Source: Theobroma cacao (Eukaryota; Streptophyta; Magnoliopsida; Malvales; Malvaceae). From it: a DNA stretch of 64,000 nt. Positions 34,376-46,067 of the stretch are shown here, piece by piece; position 1 is the stretch's first letter; the number at the start of each line of letters is the position of its first letter. A program made the position numbers and the translations under genes. The DNA is taken from contig NC_030857.1 in NCBI RefSeq assembly GCF_000208745.1, positions 7,888,580-7,952,579 of the forward strand. Direction: 5' to 3'. The notes beneath the pieces were generated by a model that did not search any database, was not told the DNA's origin, and worked only from the letters and a program-made list of their open reading frames with translations.

Positions 34376-36609
34376 TCATCTTCTCCTTTGTCCCGCCAGA
34401 TAATCATAATTGACATTTCCTGGGTACATAAGCACAATTGCTGGGGTGGGAGATGTAAGGTGTTTATCCAAATTCAGCAGCCTTATATGAAATGGGTCAC
34501 GGTTCATAGGGTGATTCTGAAAGAAAGAGAACATAAAAATTCTAAGGTAGGCACTTCAGTGTTTATATCAATGTCTAAGAAAAAGAATATTAATAAAACA
34601 ATAAAGAAGATAGAAAAAAAATTAAATTAGAAATATCAAAAGCATCAGACTGTATCATATGTAACCAGAAGAAATGATTTGAAATTTAAATCACCCATTA
34701 CCTCATCTAACTTATACTTTCTCTCTGTGTTTATATCAAGATGAGCCTGACCTAAAACTAAGAAACTACTGTTCAGAACTAAAATTTTTTCAAACAAAAT
34801 AGAACATGTATAAAACTACTAAAAAACTAACAGGAGAAACAAAGAGATTCAAATATGAACGCTAAGTGAACATACATCAGCAGAGAACAATATCAGAATT
34901 GAAGAAACCTTGACGCTTGATAATGGCTTGAGAATATGAAGCACATTTAAATACTACTACTAAATGAGAGCTGCACATCGAGACTGAAAGGTAATGTGCT
35001 ACTCAATGGACATTTTATACTGAATGTTGGTGACATATTCGAGGTTAAATAACAGAAAAGTAAAGTGCTAACAATGCATTGGCTCTTACAAAACCAAGGG
35101 AAATCTAGCAGTGCATTCACTCTTACCCATTGCTCAAATAATCTAAGTGTATCTCTTTCTTTATATGAATAATTATATTCATATTTACCAAAAGAAGAAT
35201 AATTATATTAATTATATTCTAATGCAAGGAATACTATGTTTGAGCTTCATACTAGATACATTAGCACTTAGTCACACCACAAATGCACATACAATGCATA
35301 ACCAATAGCTTCATAGATAAAGAATGAATACCAATGATATGCTTTAAGACAAACTGATAATAATAGCCTGACGCCAGTTTAATTTGCTTCTTAAGGTGGC
35401 TCTCATTTGTATACTAAGAGGGTGCTAACATGGTGTAAAATAATTAGATAGCTAAGCAAATACAGTGAATAGAGTTTTATGCAGGCTGAAATTTATCTGT
35501 CTTCAAAGAGACTGAAAGAGAAAATTAATACGATTAAAACTAACAATAGAACCAAGTGCAAAACATCTTTCGCATGTAATGTAAAGTAGAATGTTAGCTG
35601 GCAAAAAATCATGACCACGCATTATTTTTCAGCCACTAAATTGTTTCACCAGCTCATCAATTTGTCATGGCATAAAAACATAAAACGATATATCCTGTCA
35701 TTGAGTTTGGCCCATGGCCCTATACCATATGGCAAGATGAAAAAAAAATTGGAAAAATCATATGGACAAGTTGCTCCTAGTAAGGAATAAAGCACGGGCA
35801 GAAAAATTTTCACAATTTGCATAATGAAAGTTCCGTATACCAGAACCATTGGAATTACTATCATAATGTAGAATATTAGTTTTACGTATCGGCCTGTGCA
35901 TTTCCTCACTGTACAGTACAGAAGGGTCAGTTAGCAGCAGGATGTTATGACTGCCAGTTGCACAATATTAAACCCAATGTGCTGAAGGTTTAAATTGACA
36001 GAAACAAGAAATATTCCAGAATATACACGAATAACTTGTTTTGACATTTAACAAAATCTACAGTTAGTAAGAGAAAAATAAAGGAAATAACCAAATATAT
36101 TATTACTAAATTTAAACAGATTTCTCCAACATAATCAAGTAGAATTCCTATATTCACACATTACAACGTATAATCAATTCATATTTTTGTCTCCTGGTGA
36201 TGGTCCAATTTGAAATCAAGGGAATATATAATAACAAACTTGAAACTTACTTCTTTCGTAAAAGTATTATGATCAAATGCGGTGAAAACATAATAGTGAA
36301 TAATTGCTCAAAGAAATCCTTCTCTACATTCAACAAAGTTCCAAAATAGTAGTGAACAAGAAGTTTACACAAAGTAAAGATTGGAATCAATCAACAAACA
36401 ACAACAGAAAAAAAAAACGCATCCAACATTAAATTTAAGAAATCACGAAGGCGCAAAATGGAAGATTAAGGCATATTCAATATATTAACCCGAAGAGTGG
36501 AAACTCTGGCTGTGCTAATTTTCTGTTTGGCTGCGGCGAAAATTTGAGCTAAGAGGGCTGGAACCGACCAGTTTTGAAATGGAGTTTTGGCGTAAAAAGG
36601 TCTTCCCAT
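34376..36609 (-). CDS. Candidate minus-strand multi-exon gene, unidentified
   Basis: Predicted only from splice signals and phase. The first exon is 36609-36490: ATG, 40 codons starting MGRPFYAKTPFQNW, donor CGG|GTTAAT, phase 0. A second exon may be 36321-36251 (KDFFEQLFTIMFSPHL, donor AAGAA|GTAAGT). Further downstream, 34746-34702 (AHLDINTERKYKLDE, donor GAG|GTAATG) and 34516-34376 (NHPMNRDPFHIRLLNLDKHL, acceptor TTTCTTTCAG, stop TGA at 34376-34378) are both phase 0. Middle exons between 36250 and 34747 are unresolved. I do not recognise the protein. It is divergent from the PHD gene at 37451. It could be a false assembly of chance splice signals. Confidence 0.33.
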
Positions 36610-37450
36610 TTTAAAGATTCGGACTTGTCTCAGAGAAGAAAAAAAAACACAAGAACAGAGCTTTGCACACGCTGCTCAACTCTAAGGCAAAATTGGTGAA
36701 TACAATTTTTTATATCTTTTGGTTCTTTTATTTATTTATTTAAATAATTCTATTTTCTTTTCACAGTAAAAAATAATACTTTCGGTTCTTTTTCTTTATG
36801 AAAATTAATCTGTTAATTTTCAAATTTTTTCTTTTGCGTAACAATCTTTTCTTTTTTTTTTTTTGGTAATTTTCTTTTGGGATGAAGAGATAAGAAATAA
36901 TAAACAATTGAAACGTTATTTTTATGGACTTATTCACGATAATTTGTAGACAAAATGGAGATTAAACTTGGTTAAATTGTTGAAAATCCGAAAAAGAAAG
37001 AGAGACAAAAATAATGATATGTACAAATAAGACAACCTTTATTTTTCACACTCTTTAATTAATATTATTATTATTTAAAATTTTTTATATTTTAATAAAA
37101 TAAATGACACTTCTTTTCATTGGAAAAAATAAACAAAACAGAAGGTGGGGTTTGGGTACTTGGAGTGAGCTTGAAGTGTAGTCCAACTCACAGGCCAATT
37201 GGGCCTAAAATATCCAAGTAAATTTGCTTCCCCATCCCAATCCTCCTTTCTCAAGCTAAAATCGAACTCAACTCAAAATTTGAGCGCGGAAAAGCCCCGT
37301 CTTAACGAACTAACTGTAAACTTCGGTCAGTTACTAGCAAAAACCCCCCAAGAACTGGAAAACTCTCTGTTTTCTCCCTGCTTCTTATAATCAAAATCTT
37401 AGTCAAAAGAAGAAGAAGAGACAGAAAACCCCAAAGCCTTTGCTTCAACA
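36610..37450. promoter_or_regulatory. Upstream region of the PHD gene
   Basis: AT-rich, with one TGGGCC at 37200-37205 about 245 bp before the ATG. Would be a shared divergent promoter if the minus-strand candidate is real. Confidence 0.35.
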
Positions 37451-40400
37451 ATGTCGATCCCAATCATAGAAACCTGCAGGAAAAGAAAGAGGAGGCCAAA
37501 GCTATTCGGATTACGCTCATTTGCTGAACCTGGTTGCCCCATAAACCCCACCGGTCCATTCCGAGATAACATTCGCTTTTTCCTTAAACAATGTGCTGAG
37601 CCTGAAGATTACTGCGTCAATGGAATGCCCATTTGGTGTACCCTTCTGGTTCACGAGAATAAGAGCAGTGTTGTCCCTCTTTACACCATTAAAGAGGACG
37701 TTAAGCTCTCTTCAAACCCTTTTTGTGATCACTGCAGATGTACAGGTTTGCCTCTCTCATTTGTTTTTCTTTTTCAAGTTTTCTTTTCCCAAGTGGGGCT
37801 TTCCTTGTGTCTGTCATGGGATTCTGGTAGTTGGGGTTTTCCCGGACTTTCTTTCTTGTTTATCTTTCTTTAGGATAGTTGCAATTTCGATTTATTCCAA
37901 GAAAGCTGGAATTTTGTAGTAAACAAGAACCGTTTACCAAGAATAGAGCAACTATATAAAAGAAATTAATTAATTATGAAAAATAACAAAGACTAGCTTT
38001 GCTAAGATGATTCCTGTTCTCATTGCTGTCAGAGGAGCATTACCCGTACAGGGGCTTGTTGGTAACATTTTTTGCAGACTGCTAATGATAACTTCTTAGA
38101 CTTATGAGTATGCCAATTTAGCATCAATAATTTGAGGAGTTTTCCCATGTGTCTTGTAATTTCTTTCCTTCCATAGAAGCAAAACTTCCATCATTCGAAA
38201 AACTTTCAGAATCCAAACCATCAACTGCCTTTTTTACTGGAAATTCTACACTAGCTTTGCATAAGAACAATGGAAGAAAAGATAATCTCTTGTTTCCTCA
38301 GAATTATTGGAGAGCAAACAAGTGCTAGTAACATGAAATCCCTCAGTTTTCTGATCATTGAATGTAGTTAGTCTATATAAAATTGACATGCAGGCTACAA
38401 GGGCATGTCTGAGAATATACAATTGAACCCACTCCAACTTATGCCAATCAACCTACACCTGCTTTGGAGTTTTTCCTTGGGAAGTTCCTACTTCCTATTG
38501 TCTGCATTTTTGTATTTCCAAAAATTTGATGGCAGCCAAATTTCTGAATATTTTTCCTCTGGCATAGGTAGTAATCAATAATGTTATAATTTTTAACTTT
38601 GAATTCAACTAATTCATTGTATCTTGTTTGGGGCCAATGCCAATCTCCATTTTGTATTGCTTCTGCAACTTTAGAGTGTTATAAATTCAAGGGACCATGT
38701 GGACGCCAGTTGTCATGCCATAAGAAAGTATCCTTACCATCTCCGGTGGAATGCTAAATAAGAGTTCTGGCAATATCTATAAGCCTCTTAAATTTTCCTC
38801 CAACCAAAAGACTCTGCTTAACAGTAAATAGGCCAGAACTGCTCAAAGTGCAAGCTTTGCTTGAAGCTGAAGTTGTTGCAGCAGAAATTTTGGATGCTAA
38901 ATATTACTGATTCAATCAGTTGCAGTCTTCCTGCATATGATAATTTTTTGTCTGCCCAATTATTAATCCTCCTATTAATAAAACTGATTTTTTTCATGAT
39001 ATCGTGTTCTTTTAGGTTGGAGCAATCATTTTGTTTCAAAAAGGAAGTATCACGTAGTAATACCAAATGATCGAGACTGGAATAAGCCTCTAGAGGATGG
39101 TGTATTAAACATCCATTCCCATCTCTTGCATGGGTTGATTCACTGTAATGGATTTGGTCATCTGCTGTGCATCAATGGAATCGAAGGTGGTTCTAAGTAT
39201 CTCTGTGGCAGAGAAATCATGGATCTTTGGGATCGTATTTGTGAAATTCTCAGAGCACGGTAAACCTCCCTAACTCATTAATTCAAGTTAGCCAGTAAAC
39301 ATTTAGTAAATTTTAATTCTTCACCGTTCTTTCATTTTTCAGGAAAATCTCAGTGGAGGATGTGTCAAAGAAGCATGGTATGGATCTACGTTTGCTCCAT
39401 GGGGTTGCCTATGGACATACATGGTTTGGTAGATGGGGTTACAAGTTTTGCCGGGGAAGCTATGGCGTTTCAGAGAAAAACTATGGTAGAGCAATTGAAA
39501 TTCTCAGCTCCTCAGAACTAGACAAAATCAATCAAGATTTCAGTGACAGAGAGCAGTGCAGACAAATCAAGTGCATAATTCAGCATTATAGAGTTCTAAG
39601 TGAGAGCCAGTTGGTTACAATAAGGGATCTTTTCAAGTTTATGCTTACTATCAAATCCCGTAGTGCTGTGCAGAAGAAATCCGTTACAGCTATAACTGCT
39701 CCTTCAGCTTCTTCACAGAGAAATTTCATCAGAATATCCCTCCCCAAGAAGGCCACCTCGAAGGAAAAATCCTCGAAGTGCAAAAGATTTACTAGTGTCA
39801 TAGCTCATATGGATAGCAGATGGCCTGCAAAAAGGCTAGAATATGCAGCAGAGGTCATTGTAGATGCTTTGAAGGAACATAAATCTGAGTTCTGTCATGG
39901 TGGGATGACAAGGCAAGATCTTAGAGATGCAGCTCGGATGCATATTGGTGACACAGGTTTGCTGGATTATGTTTTGAAATCAATGAACAATGTAATTGTT
40001 GGATGTCACATTGTCCGCCGTGCAATTAACACATCTCGGATATTAGAATACACGATTGACGATATAGACAATGGGTTTAAGGCACCAGAAGCAGAATTGG
40101 AAATACATCATAAACCTCTACCGGATGCGTTGCCTGCTCTAGTGCCGGGAACTGATGTTTATGATGATGTGGTGTATTTGTATAATAATGTACTGTTGGA
40201 TTATCCAGAATCAGAATTTCTGGAACTAGCAACTCAGGCAGTTCTAGATAGCAAACATTTTGTGAAGGAACGGCCATTTAGGGATGAAGATGACCAGTTG
40301 TTGAGATTCTTTTGCCAAGTCATGCCCAATTTGTTTGGTGCAGAGAATATATTAACAAAGAAATCACCAGCTGGTGAACTTGTCACGGTTCCACTCCATG

Positions 40401-40894
40401 CCACGGTCTTAGACCTAAAACAAGCAGTTGAGAAGGCACTGAGGGATACTTATTGTATTATGGATAAACTTGTGGTGACAGATATTGTGGACCTGGGCGA
40501 AATGGACGATAAAGATGTGCTGTTTGGAGCACTTGAGTCAGGTGCAAAAATTCTGGTCAGTGGGAGTGGAATAGATTTAGACAGTAATCTTAGGCATGAA
40601 GGTGGTGCCGATAATTGGATAGTGAGATGTGAATGCGGGGCTCAGGATGATGATGGGGAGAGGATGGTATCATGTGACATTTGTGAGGTGTGGCAGCACA
40701 CTCGCTGCTGTGGTATAGAGGATTCCGAGGCTGTGCCGCCATTGTTTGTCTGCCCAGGGTGCTGCGCTTCTCTTGGACCACCAATGAGTGAATCTCCCCT
40801 CACATATCAGAGTTCTGATGATCTGCTATTGGACTCAGAAACTGTATACGGGATGGACCTTGAGTATGACAACTGTATTAGAATACTACCATGA
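37451..40894 (+). CDS. PHD-finger protein of the MMD1/MS1 family (At1g33420-like)
   Basis: Three exons: 37451-37745, 39016-39259 and 39343-40894, 2091 bp, 696 residues (MMD1 is about 700). The N-terminus MSIPIIETCRKRKRRPKLFG is family-typical and nuclear-localisation-like. Conserved blocks follow: FCDHCRCTGWSNHFVSKRKYH, LLHGLIHCNGFGHLLCING, GGSKYLCGREIMDLWDRIC and LLHGVAYGHTWFGRWGYKFC. The C-terminal PHD finger has the full C4HC3 pattern: CECG, then CDIC, then WQHTRCCGI, then CPGC. Family members are chromatin readers; MMD1 acts in male meiosis and MS1 in tapetum and pollen wall formation, while At1g33420 is less characterised. My memory of the N-terminus puts this copy nearer At1g33420. Both introns are GT-AG; intron 1 (1270 bp) contains an antisense LINE relic. 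Confidence 0.93.
38040..38995 (-). mobile_element. LINE (L1-type) 3' fragment in intron 1 of the PHD gene
   Basis: Read antisense to the host gene. Near 38990-38850 is the RT C-terminal block INRRINNWADKKLSYAGRLQLI; about 38690-38550 has DWHWPQTRYNELVEF; 38440-38240 has the zf-RVT-like WVQLYILRHALVACMSILYRL followed by NNSEETRDYLFFHCSYAKLVW; the ORF2 tail WKERNYKTHGK ends near 38100. Stops and frame changes show decay. This is the 3' part of a truncated insertion, the usual outcome of LINE retrotransposition. The poly(A) end and target duplication were not resolved. Confidence 0.78.
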
Positions 40895-41340
40895 GCAGGA
40901 AATATTAGGATTAAAAGGTCTATGTTGATTGATTTCCACAACATGGTGATTCATCATTGTTGCAGATTCTGAATTTTCATGCTGTTGTCATACACCAGCA
41001 TAAATAGGTACAGTACGAGAATTAAAATTCTTTTGACATTTGAAACAAGATTAACCTGAATAACCTTTAGGTAACAACTTGTAGGCATTGTTGATTACGA
41101 ACTCATGGGGCAGTGCTGCAGTGTCATTTGCCCTTATGTGGGGTGATGGGGAAAAGTATATCCATGTATGTGTTCAACTCTTTTGACATCCGAAGATTCT
41201 TTGTAGCAAATTCTACCCGCATGCCTCAACCTTTATGCCCTTCTTTCTTTTTCAACATATAACGGCTTAAAATTATTTGGGAAAAGCAGGTAAACTTGGC
41301 CAAACTTATGGAGATTCTAGAAGAGAAAGTGGGAAAGAGA
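40895..41340. other. PHD gene 3' UTR and flank
   Basis: No coding signal. The transcript end probably lies within the first 300-400 bp. Confidence 0.5.
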
Positions 41341-41439
41341 GAATAAATTTTTTAAAATAACCATCCCCATAATTTTAACTGTTTTTAGTTAAAAGAAAAT
41401 AGTTTGAGACAAAATCACTCCTCATTCACGTGCCTGCTT

Positions 41440-42900
41440 TTGAAAATAATTCTCCCACAATTTGCTACACGACATTTTGAAAAAAGCCTCATCATATTAC
41501 ACAAGAAGATTTTTCCTCTCCCCTTTTATTTTCTAAACCCTAAACGCCAAGTATATTAATGATCATCTTATTTATTCCTCATTCTCAAAGCTAGCAAAGT
41601 GTTCAAATAAATTCCGAGCAAAGTAATTACTCACAGCAAACAAGTTCATAACTGCGTAAAGAGGTAATTAGTCAGTGAATCTTGAATTTTTTGTTCTGTG
41701 TTTTAGTGGGTTTTGATTTTTGAATGCTATTTTTGTGTCAATGGGGTTACAATGCTTGCTTTTAATTCAAACTTGTCCATAGTGTTATGTGTTTTTGGAG
41801 TGGGTTTTTTTTATAATAGTAGTCATATTTGTTGATTATGTTGTTGCATGGTGCTATTTGAAGTTGTTAAAATCCCCATAAATGTTACACGCCATGCCTA
41901 TTTGGGTCGAATGTCGTTAACATGACCTGTAACATATTGAGAGAAAATGGGCATGGTGCATGTAACAACTCAGGGGATGTCCCTAAGTTCATGAATAAGG
42001 CGTGTAGCAATCAATGAATTTTAGGCTTTTCATGTATCATTTTAGGAATTATAAGCATGGCGTGGAACAACTTAGTCATTAGGCATTACGTGTAGCAATT
42101 AAGAATTTATAGACTTGACATGTAACAATATTTATTTTTTATAAATGGCGTGTAGCTTTTCTTGGTTAACTGTTCATTGTGTGTAACTTACTTCTGCATT
42201 ACTATTTTCTGTTGTAGATGGATTTCAAATAGTACGAGAACCTTAAAGCTTCACTTGTTGTTCTGAGGGATAAGTGAGCCTTCAACATCGCCATTAACAT
42301 AGTAACTAGTACAATGTAGCAAAAAATGGACACATGTCTAATGATTTATCTTCATGTCTCCTATTGCTAGTTTTATCTTAATGGAATTGGCTAAGTGAGA
42401 ACAGAGTTTAGGTTTTATGTCAAAAATGATACGGGAGAACTAGAATTCACTAAAATATGAGTGTTTCGGAATTCATATAATTGTGTTGTACTTTTAAAAT
42501 GACTTACAAATTACTTCATTTACATGCTAAATTACATAGCTATTTATACAAGAATGAACGCAAATGCTGCTTGCTATGATGCTTTCAATCAACCTCATGT
42601 ACATGCAGACGTATCTGTTAGTTGTTACGCATAGAGTGTAACAACTTTATTTGTTGGCATGACATGTAGCAACATTTGGTAATGTAGCCGTAGCACGTAA
42701 CAACTCAATTTGTAGGCACGTCATGTTAACAATCTATATTTACACACGGTATGTAATAATAGTGTCAATAACTTAGTATGGCGTGTAAAAACTATATTTG
42801 TTGGCATGATGTGTGGTAGCTACATTTAGTAATGTAGGCGTTGTGTGTAGCAATAACATTTATTTTTTCAACCTATAGCTACATTAAGAGGAAATTGTGA
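41440..42900 (+). mobile_element. DUF1985-type transposon fragment, copy 1
   Basis: A leader at about 41561-41730 (tttattcctcattctcaaag, ...gcgtaaagaggtaatta, resembling an exon end with a donor) is shared with 45491-45680 and 45778-45990. After an intron-like stretch full of CATGGCGTGTAGCAA-type motifs (41880-42150), a short coding remnant at 42219-42300 reads YENLKASLVVLRDK and matches the start of the longer copy at 47835. More motif copies follow to 42860. DUF1985 is found in plant MULE-type and ULP1-containing transposons. Stops occur almost at once, so it is dead. Confidence 0.5.
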
Positions 42901-43247
42901 GAAATGGTCAATCTCATAAGCCCATTTCAAAAATAGCTATATTAACAAGTGACCAATCATACAGCTATATTGAAAATAAAAATTAAACCAAACTATGATG
43001 AATGTAGGCATGCAAGTGTAGAAGTCATCCAACATAAATCTAAATGCAATTTTCCCTATCCATAACACCTGTTTCGTTTAAAAATTGAAGAAAATCTCTT
43101 ATGAAACCTTAGGTTTAGAAATTTCAAATTCTTGAGTTTATTTGGGTTGGGGGCCTGAATTGATTTGATTAAAAGCTATTTCAAACCTCTGTGATTATTT
43201 CTACTACTTGAGTTTCATCTAAAACACCTAAAAATTGAAGTCCTCAA

Positions 43248-44882
43248 ATGGCCACTAGCCTCAAGTGCACCCAAACCACTGTTCAACATCCTAAAGGCAA
43301 CAACAACATTGACAAACTCAATGGTTTGCCGAATTCAAATCTATCTGACATCTTGTCCATGCTTTTCACAAAAGATGTAGTATGCACCTCCATTTTATCA
43401 AGTAAGTGGAGGTTTCTTTCTTCCTCAGTTTCTATTCTTGATTTTTCTAAGAAGGCACACCCTCTAAATAGGTTCATAAAATTTGTGGATAGAGTGTTGT
43501 TGTTCCATAATGTGGAATGTATTAAGAGATTTCATATCAATTTTCATACATAATATGAAGATATTGATGCTTATAGACTTTTTGGGTGGATATATTTTTT
43601 CTTACGGTGAAATGTTCAAGAACTTTATTTACTGATGTCTATCGGAGATGATTTTAGTGGTATGCTGCCTCCAAGTCTCATTATAAATAAGACACTTGTG
43701 AAATTGAAACTACATGTTTATACTACTATTGTTATGACCATTCTTACTCACGTTTGCATTCTAAGTCTGAAGACTTTCCATCTTAGTGATGTAGACTTTG
43801 TTGATGATAATTCAATTCGAAGGCTTTTGTTTAGTTTCTTTGTGCTTGAAGAGTTATTGATGCGCTCTTATGGTCAATACAAAAGTCTAATATAGTTAAA
43901 TATTTGTAAACCTTCTCTCAAATGATTGAATTTACATCATTGTGGTGATATCTCACATCAACCTTTTCATGTTGTCACTGATGCCCCAAGTTTTCTCTAC
44001 TTCAAATATGATGGTATCCTATTAAACAAGTATTCATTAGTAAACCTACATTCTATTGTCAAAGATAATATGAGTGATCTAAGGTATGGATTTCCAAATG
44101 TGGTCAATGTTGATGTTGCAAGTAATTTATTTAATGGAATTGGTAATGTTTGATCACTTCATTTCAATGATAGTTTACTGGGGGTAAGTTCACTGAGTTT
44201 TTCTTGTTAATACTACATTTTAAAATATAGTTGGTACAAATATCCCATAATTGATTGTTTCAAAATAGACCTGAAAAGGATGCTTGTAAATTTTTGCTTG
44301 ATGGATTTGTGTTTTTAAGTAGTATAATATCTTGAATTTGTAATTTTGTTGCAATTTATAATCTGGCATTGCCTTTTTATTATTATTATCGTATTTTTAG
44401 GCTTTAGGTTTATGCAAGAAGCAAGTACATGTGTTTCGCAACTTGGTTTATATAGATATTAAAAGGAGGAATTAGTGGCATAACATTGGACTAATTGAGT
44501 TGTTTGAATGTTCAATTAATTTGGAGACTCTTATCATTCATAATGAATGAATTAAAATATATCTAACAGTTATTCTACACATTTGTAAAGTTCCAAGCTT
44601 TTACGATTTCCTTTATCTTTTTGGATTCAAGAATATTTTGGAGATCTATTTTGGCATCAACCTGAAAAGGTACTTTCTTGTCTCTTGTCTCACCTCAAGG
44701 TGATTGAAATTTATTCATTTGGTAGTCAAATGAAAACGGATAAGTATTGCCTAAAGAATGCAAGAGTTTTGTAAAAGCTTAGAATATATATAACCATGAA
44801 TGTGGGAAAGAAATATGAGATTCACAATAAATTACTGACGGTGCCAAGGGAATTAAAGATATGCCAAATTGAAATGGTCTGA
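43248..44882 (+). pseudogene. FBD-type F-box/LRR pseudogene
   Basis: The F-box is read at 43300-43460 (LNGLPNSNLSDILSMLFTKDVVCTSILSSKWRFL), the LRR part follows with NKTLVKLKLHVY (43690) and LEELLM (43845), and the FBD domain is read near 44690-44880 (LVSHLKVIEIYSFGSQ, YCLKNARVL, then the tail VPRELKICQIEMV and TGA at 44880). All parts of a normal FBD F-box protein are present in order, but there are several in-frame stops and shifts (after FHINFHT at 43551, after YKSLI at 43893 and again at 43922). FBD F-box genes are a large, fast-turnover family in plants. It sits between copy 1 and copy 2 of the DUF1985 repeats and may have been carried or simply surrounded by them. Confidence 0.8.
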
Positions 44883-44959
44883 TATCCTTTATCTTTCACA
44901 TTTTAAAGCTTGGTTTGATCGTAAATGTGAATAAATCCTTATGTTAGCTACATCCTATT

Positions 44960-45350
44960 AATTAATACTACTTATATTTTGCTACATGCCATGTTGAAAA
45001 CAATTTGTTTCACGTCATGTTAAAAAAATATTATTTTTACATACCATGTTAAAAAAAATATTATTACACGTCATTTTGGAAAAAATATTGTTATACGCCA
45101 TGTTGAAAAATGTTGTTATTACACGTCATGCTCAAAAAATGTTATTATATGCTATTTTGGAAAAAAAATATTATTACACGTCATGTTAAAAAAGGTTGTT
45201 ACATACCATACTAGAAAAATATTGTTGTTACACGCCATGTTCAAAAAATTTTACTACATGCCATTTTGAATAAATTGTTGTTACACGTTATGTTAAAAAA
45301 AAATATTGTTACATGCCATGTTAAGAAAATGTGACACGCCATGTATTTTG
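44960..45350. repeat. Degenerate minisatellite, unit about 28-30 bp
   Basis: A unit near TTACACGCCATGTTGAAAAAATATTG repeats a dozen or so times with indels. The core TACACGCCATGTT is the reverse complement of the CATGGCGTGTA motif that recurs in plus orientation at 41.9-42.9 and 47.6-47.8 kb. Confidence 0.75.
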
Positions 45351-45424
45351 AGACAAAAATGCCCTTAATGAAATCGTTTCATACTCCATGCCAAATATAT
45401 CAATGCCAGGTATTTTAAATAGTG

Positions 45425-46000
45425 TTGATTTTATTTGTCATTTGATTTATTCCCCATTCCCAAATGCCAGGTAAACTGAGAGTAGAAAGCTGAGATCGTT
45501 TGATTCATTCCTCATTCCAAAAGCTAACAGAGTGTTCAAACAAGTTCAAAGCAAAGTAATCAATCACAATAGCAAGTTCGTACCTACATAAAGAGGTAAG
45601 TCAGTCAATGGTGAATTTTTTTTTTATGTTTTTTAGTGGGTTGTTGTTGATTTTGCTTCTTCATCATGGGTCTGGAAACATCATTTTTTATTAATTGGCT
45701 AAGGAGGAGGCATCAATTTTATTCGTCATTTGATTCATTTCTCATTCCCAAACCGCAGGTACACTGAGAGCGCAAGCAAAGATCATTTGATTTATTCCTT
45801 ATTCTCAAAGCTAGCAAAGTGTTCAAACAAGTTTAAAGCAAAGTAATCAATCACAGTAACAAGTTTGTACCTACGTAAAAAGGTAAGTTAGTCAATGGTG
45901 AATTTTTTTTTTTTGTGTGTTTTTTAATGGGTTGTTGTTGATGTTGTTGCTTCATCATGGATCTGGAAACAACATTTCTGATTGCTTGGCTAAATAGGGG
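45425..46000 (+). repeat. 288-bp tandem duplication of transposon leader
   Basis: 45425-45712 and 45713-46000 align along their length (gtcattTGATT at 45437 and 45725). Each holds the leader also found at 41561, ending with a donor-like AAGAGGTAAG or AAAAGGTAAG. Confidence 0.72.
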
Positions 46001-46067
46001 GTCATTGTTTGAATTCCTTTTTTTACGTCTCGTTATTTGTTTAAATTGTTTGTCGTATAGCAACTTA

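Noticed and set aside
35646..35909. 87-codon hydrophobic minus-strand frame that looks like membrane segments
   Set aside because: Composition follows from TA-rich sequence; no start context and no known family. A short part might be an exon of the candidate gene but in another frame.
44960..45350. CRISPR-like array
   Set aside because: Regular repeats, but the spacers are not unique and the sequence is plant nuclear; it is a degenerate minisatellite.
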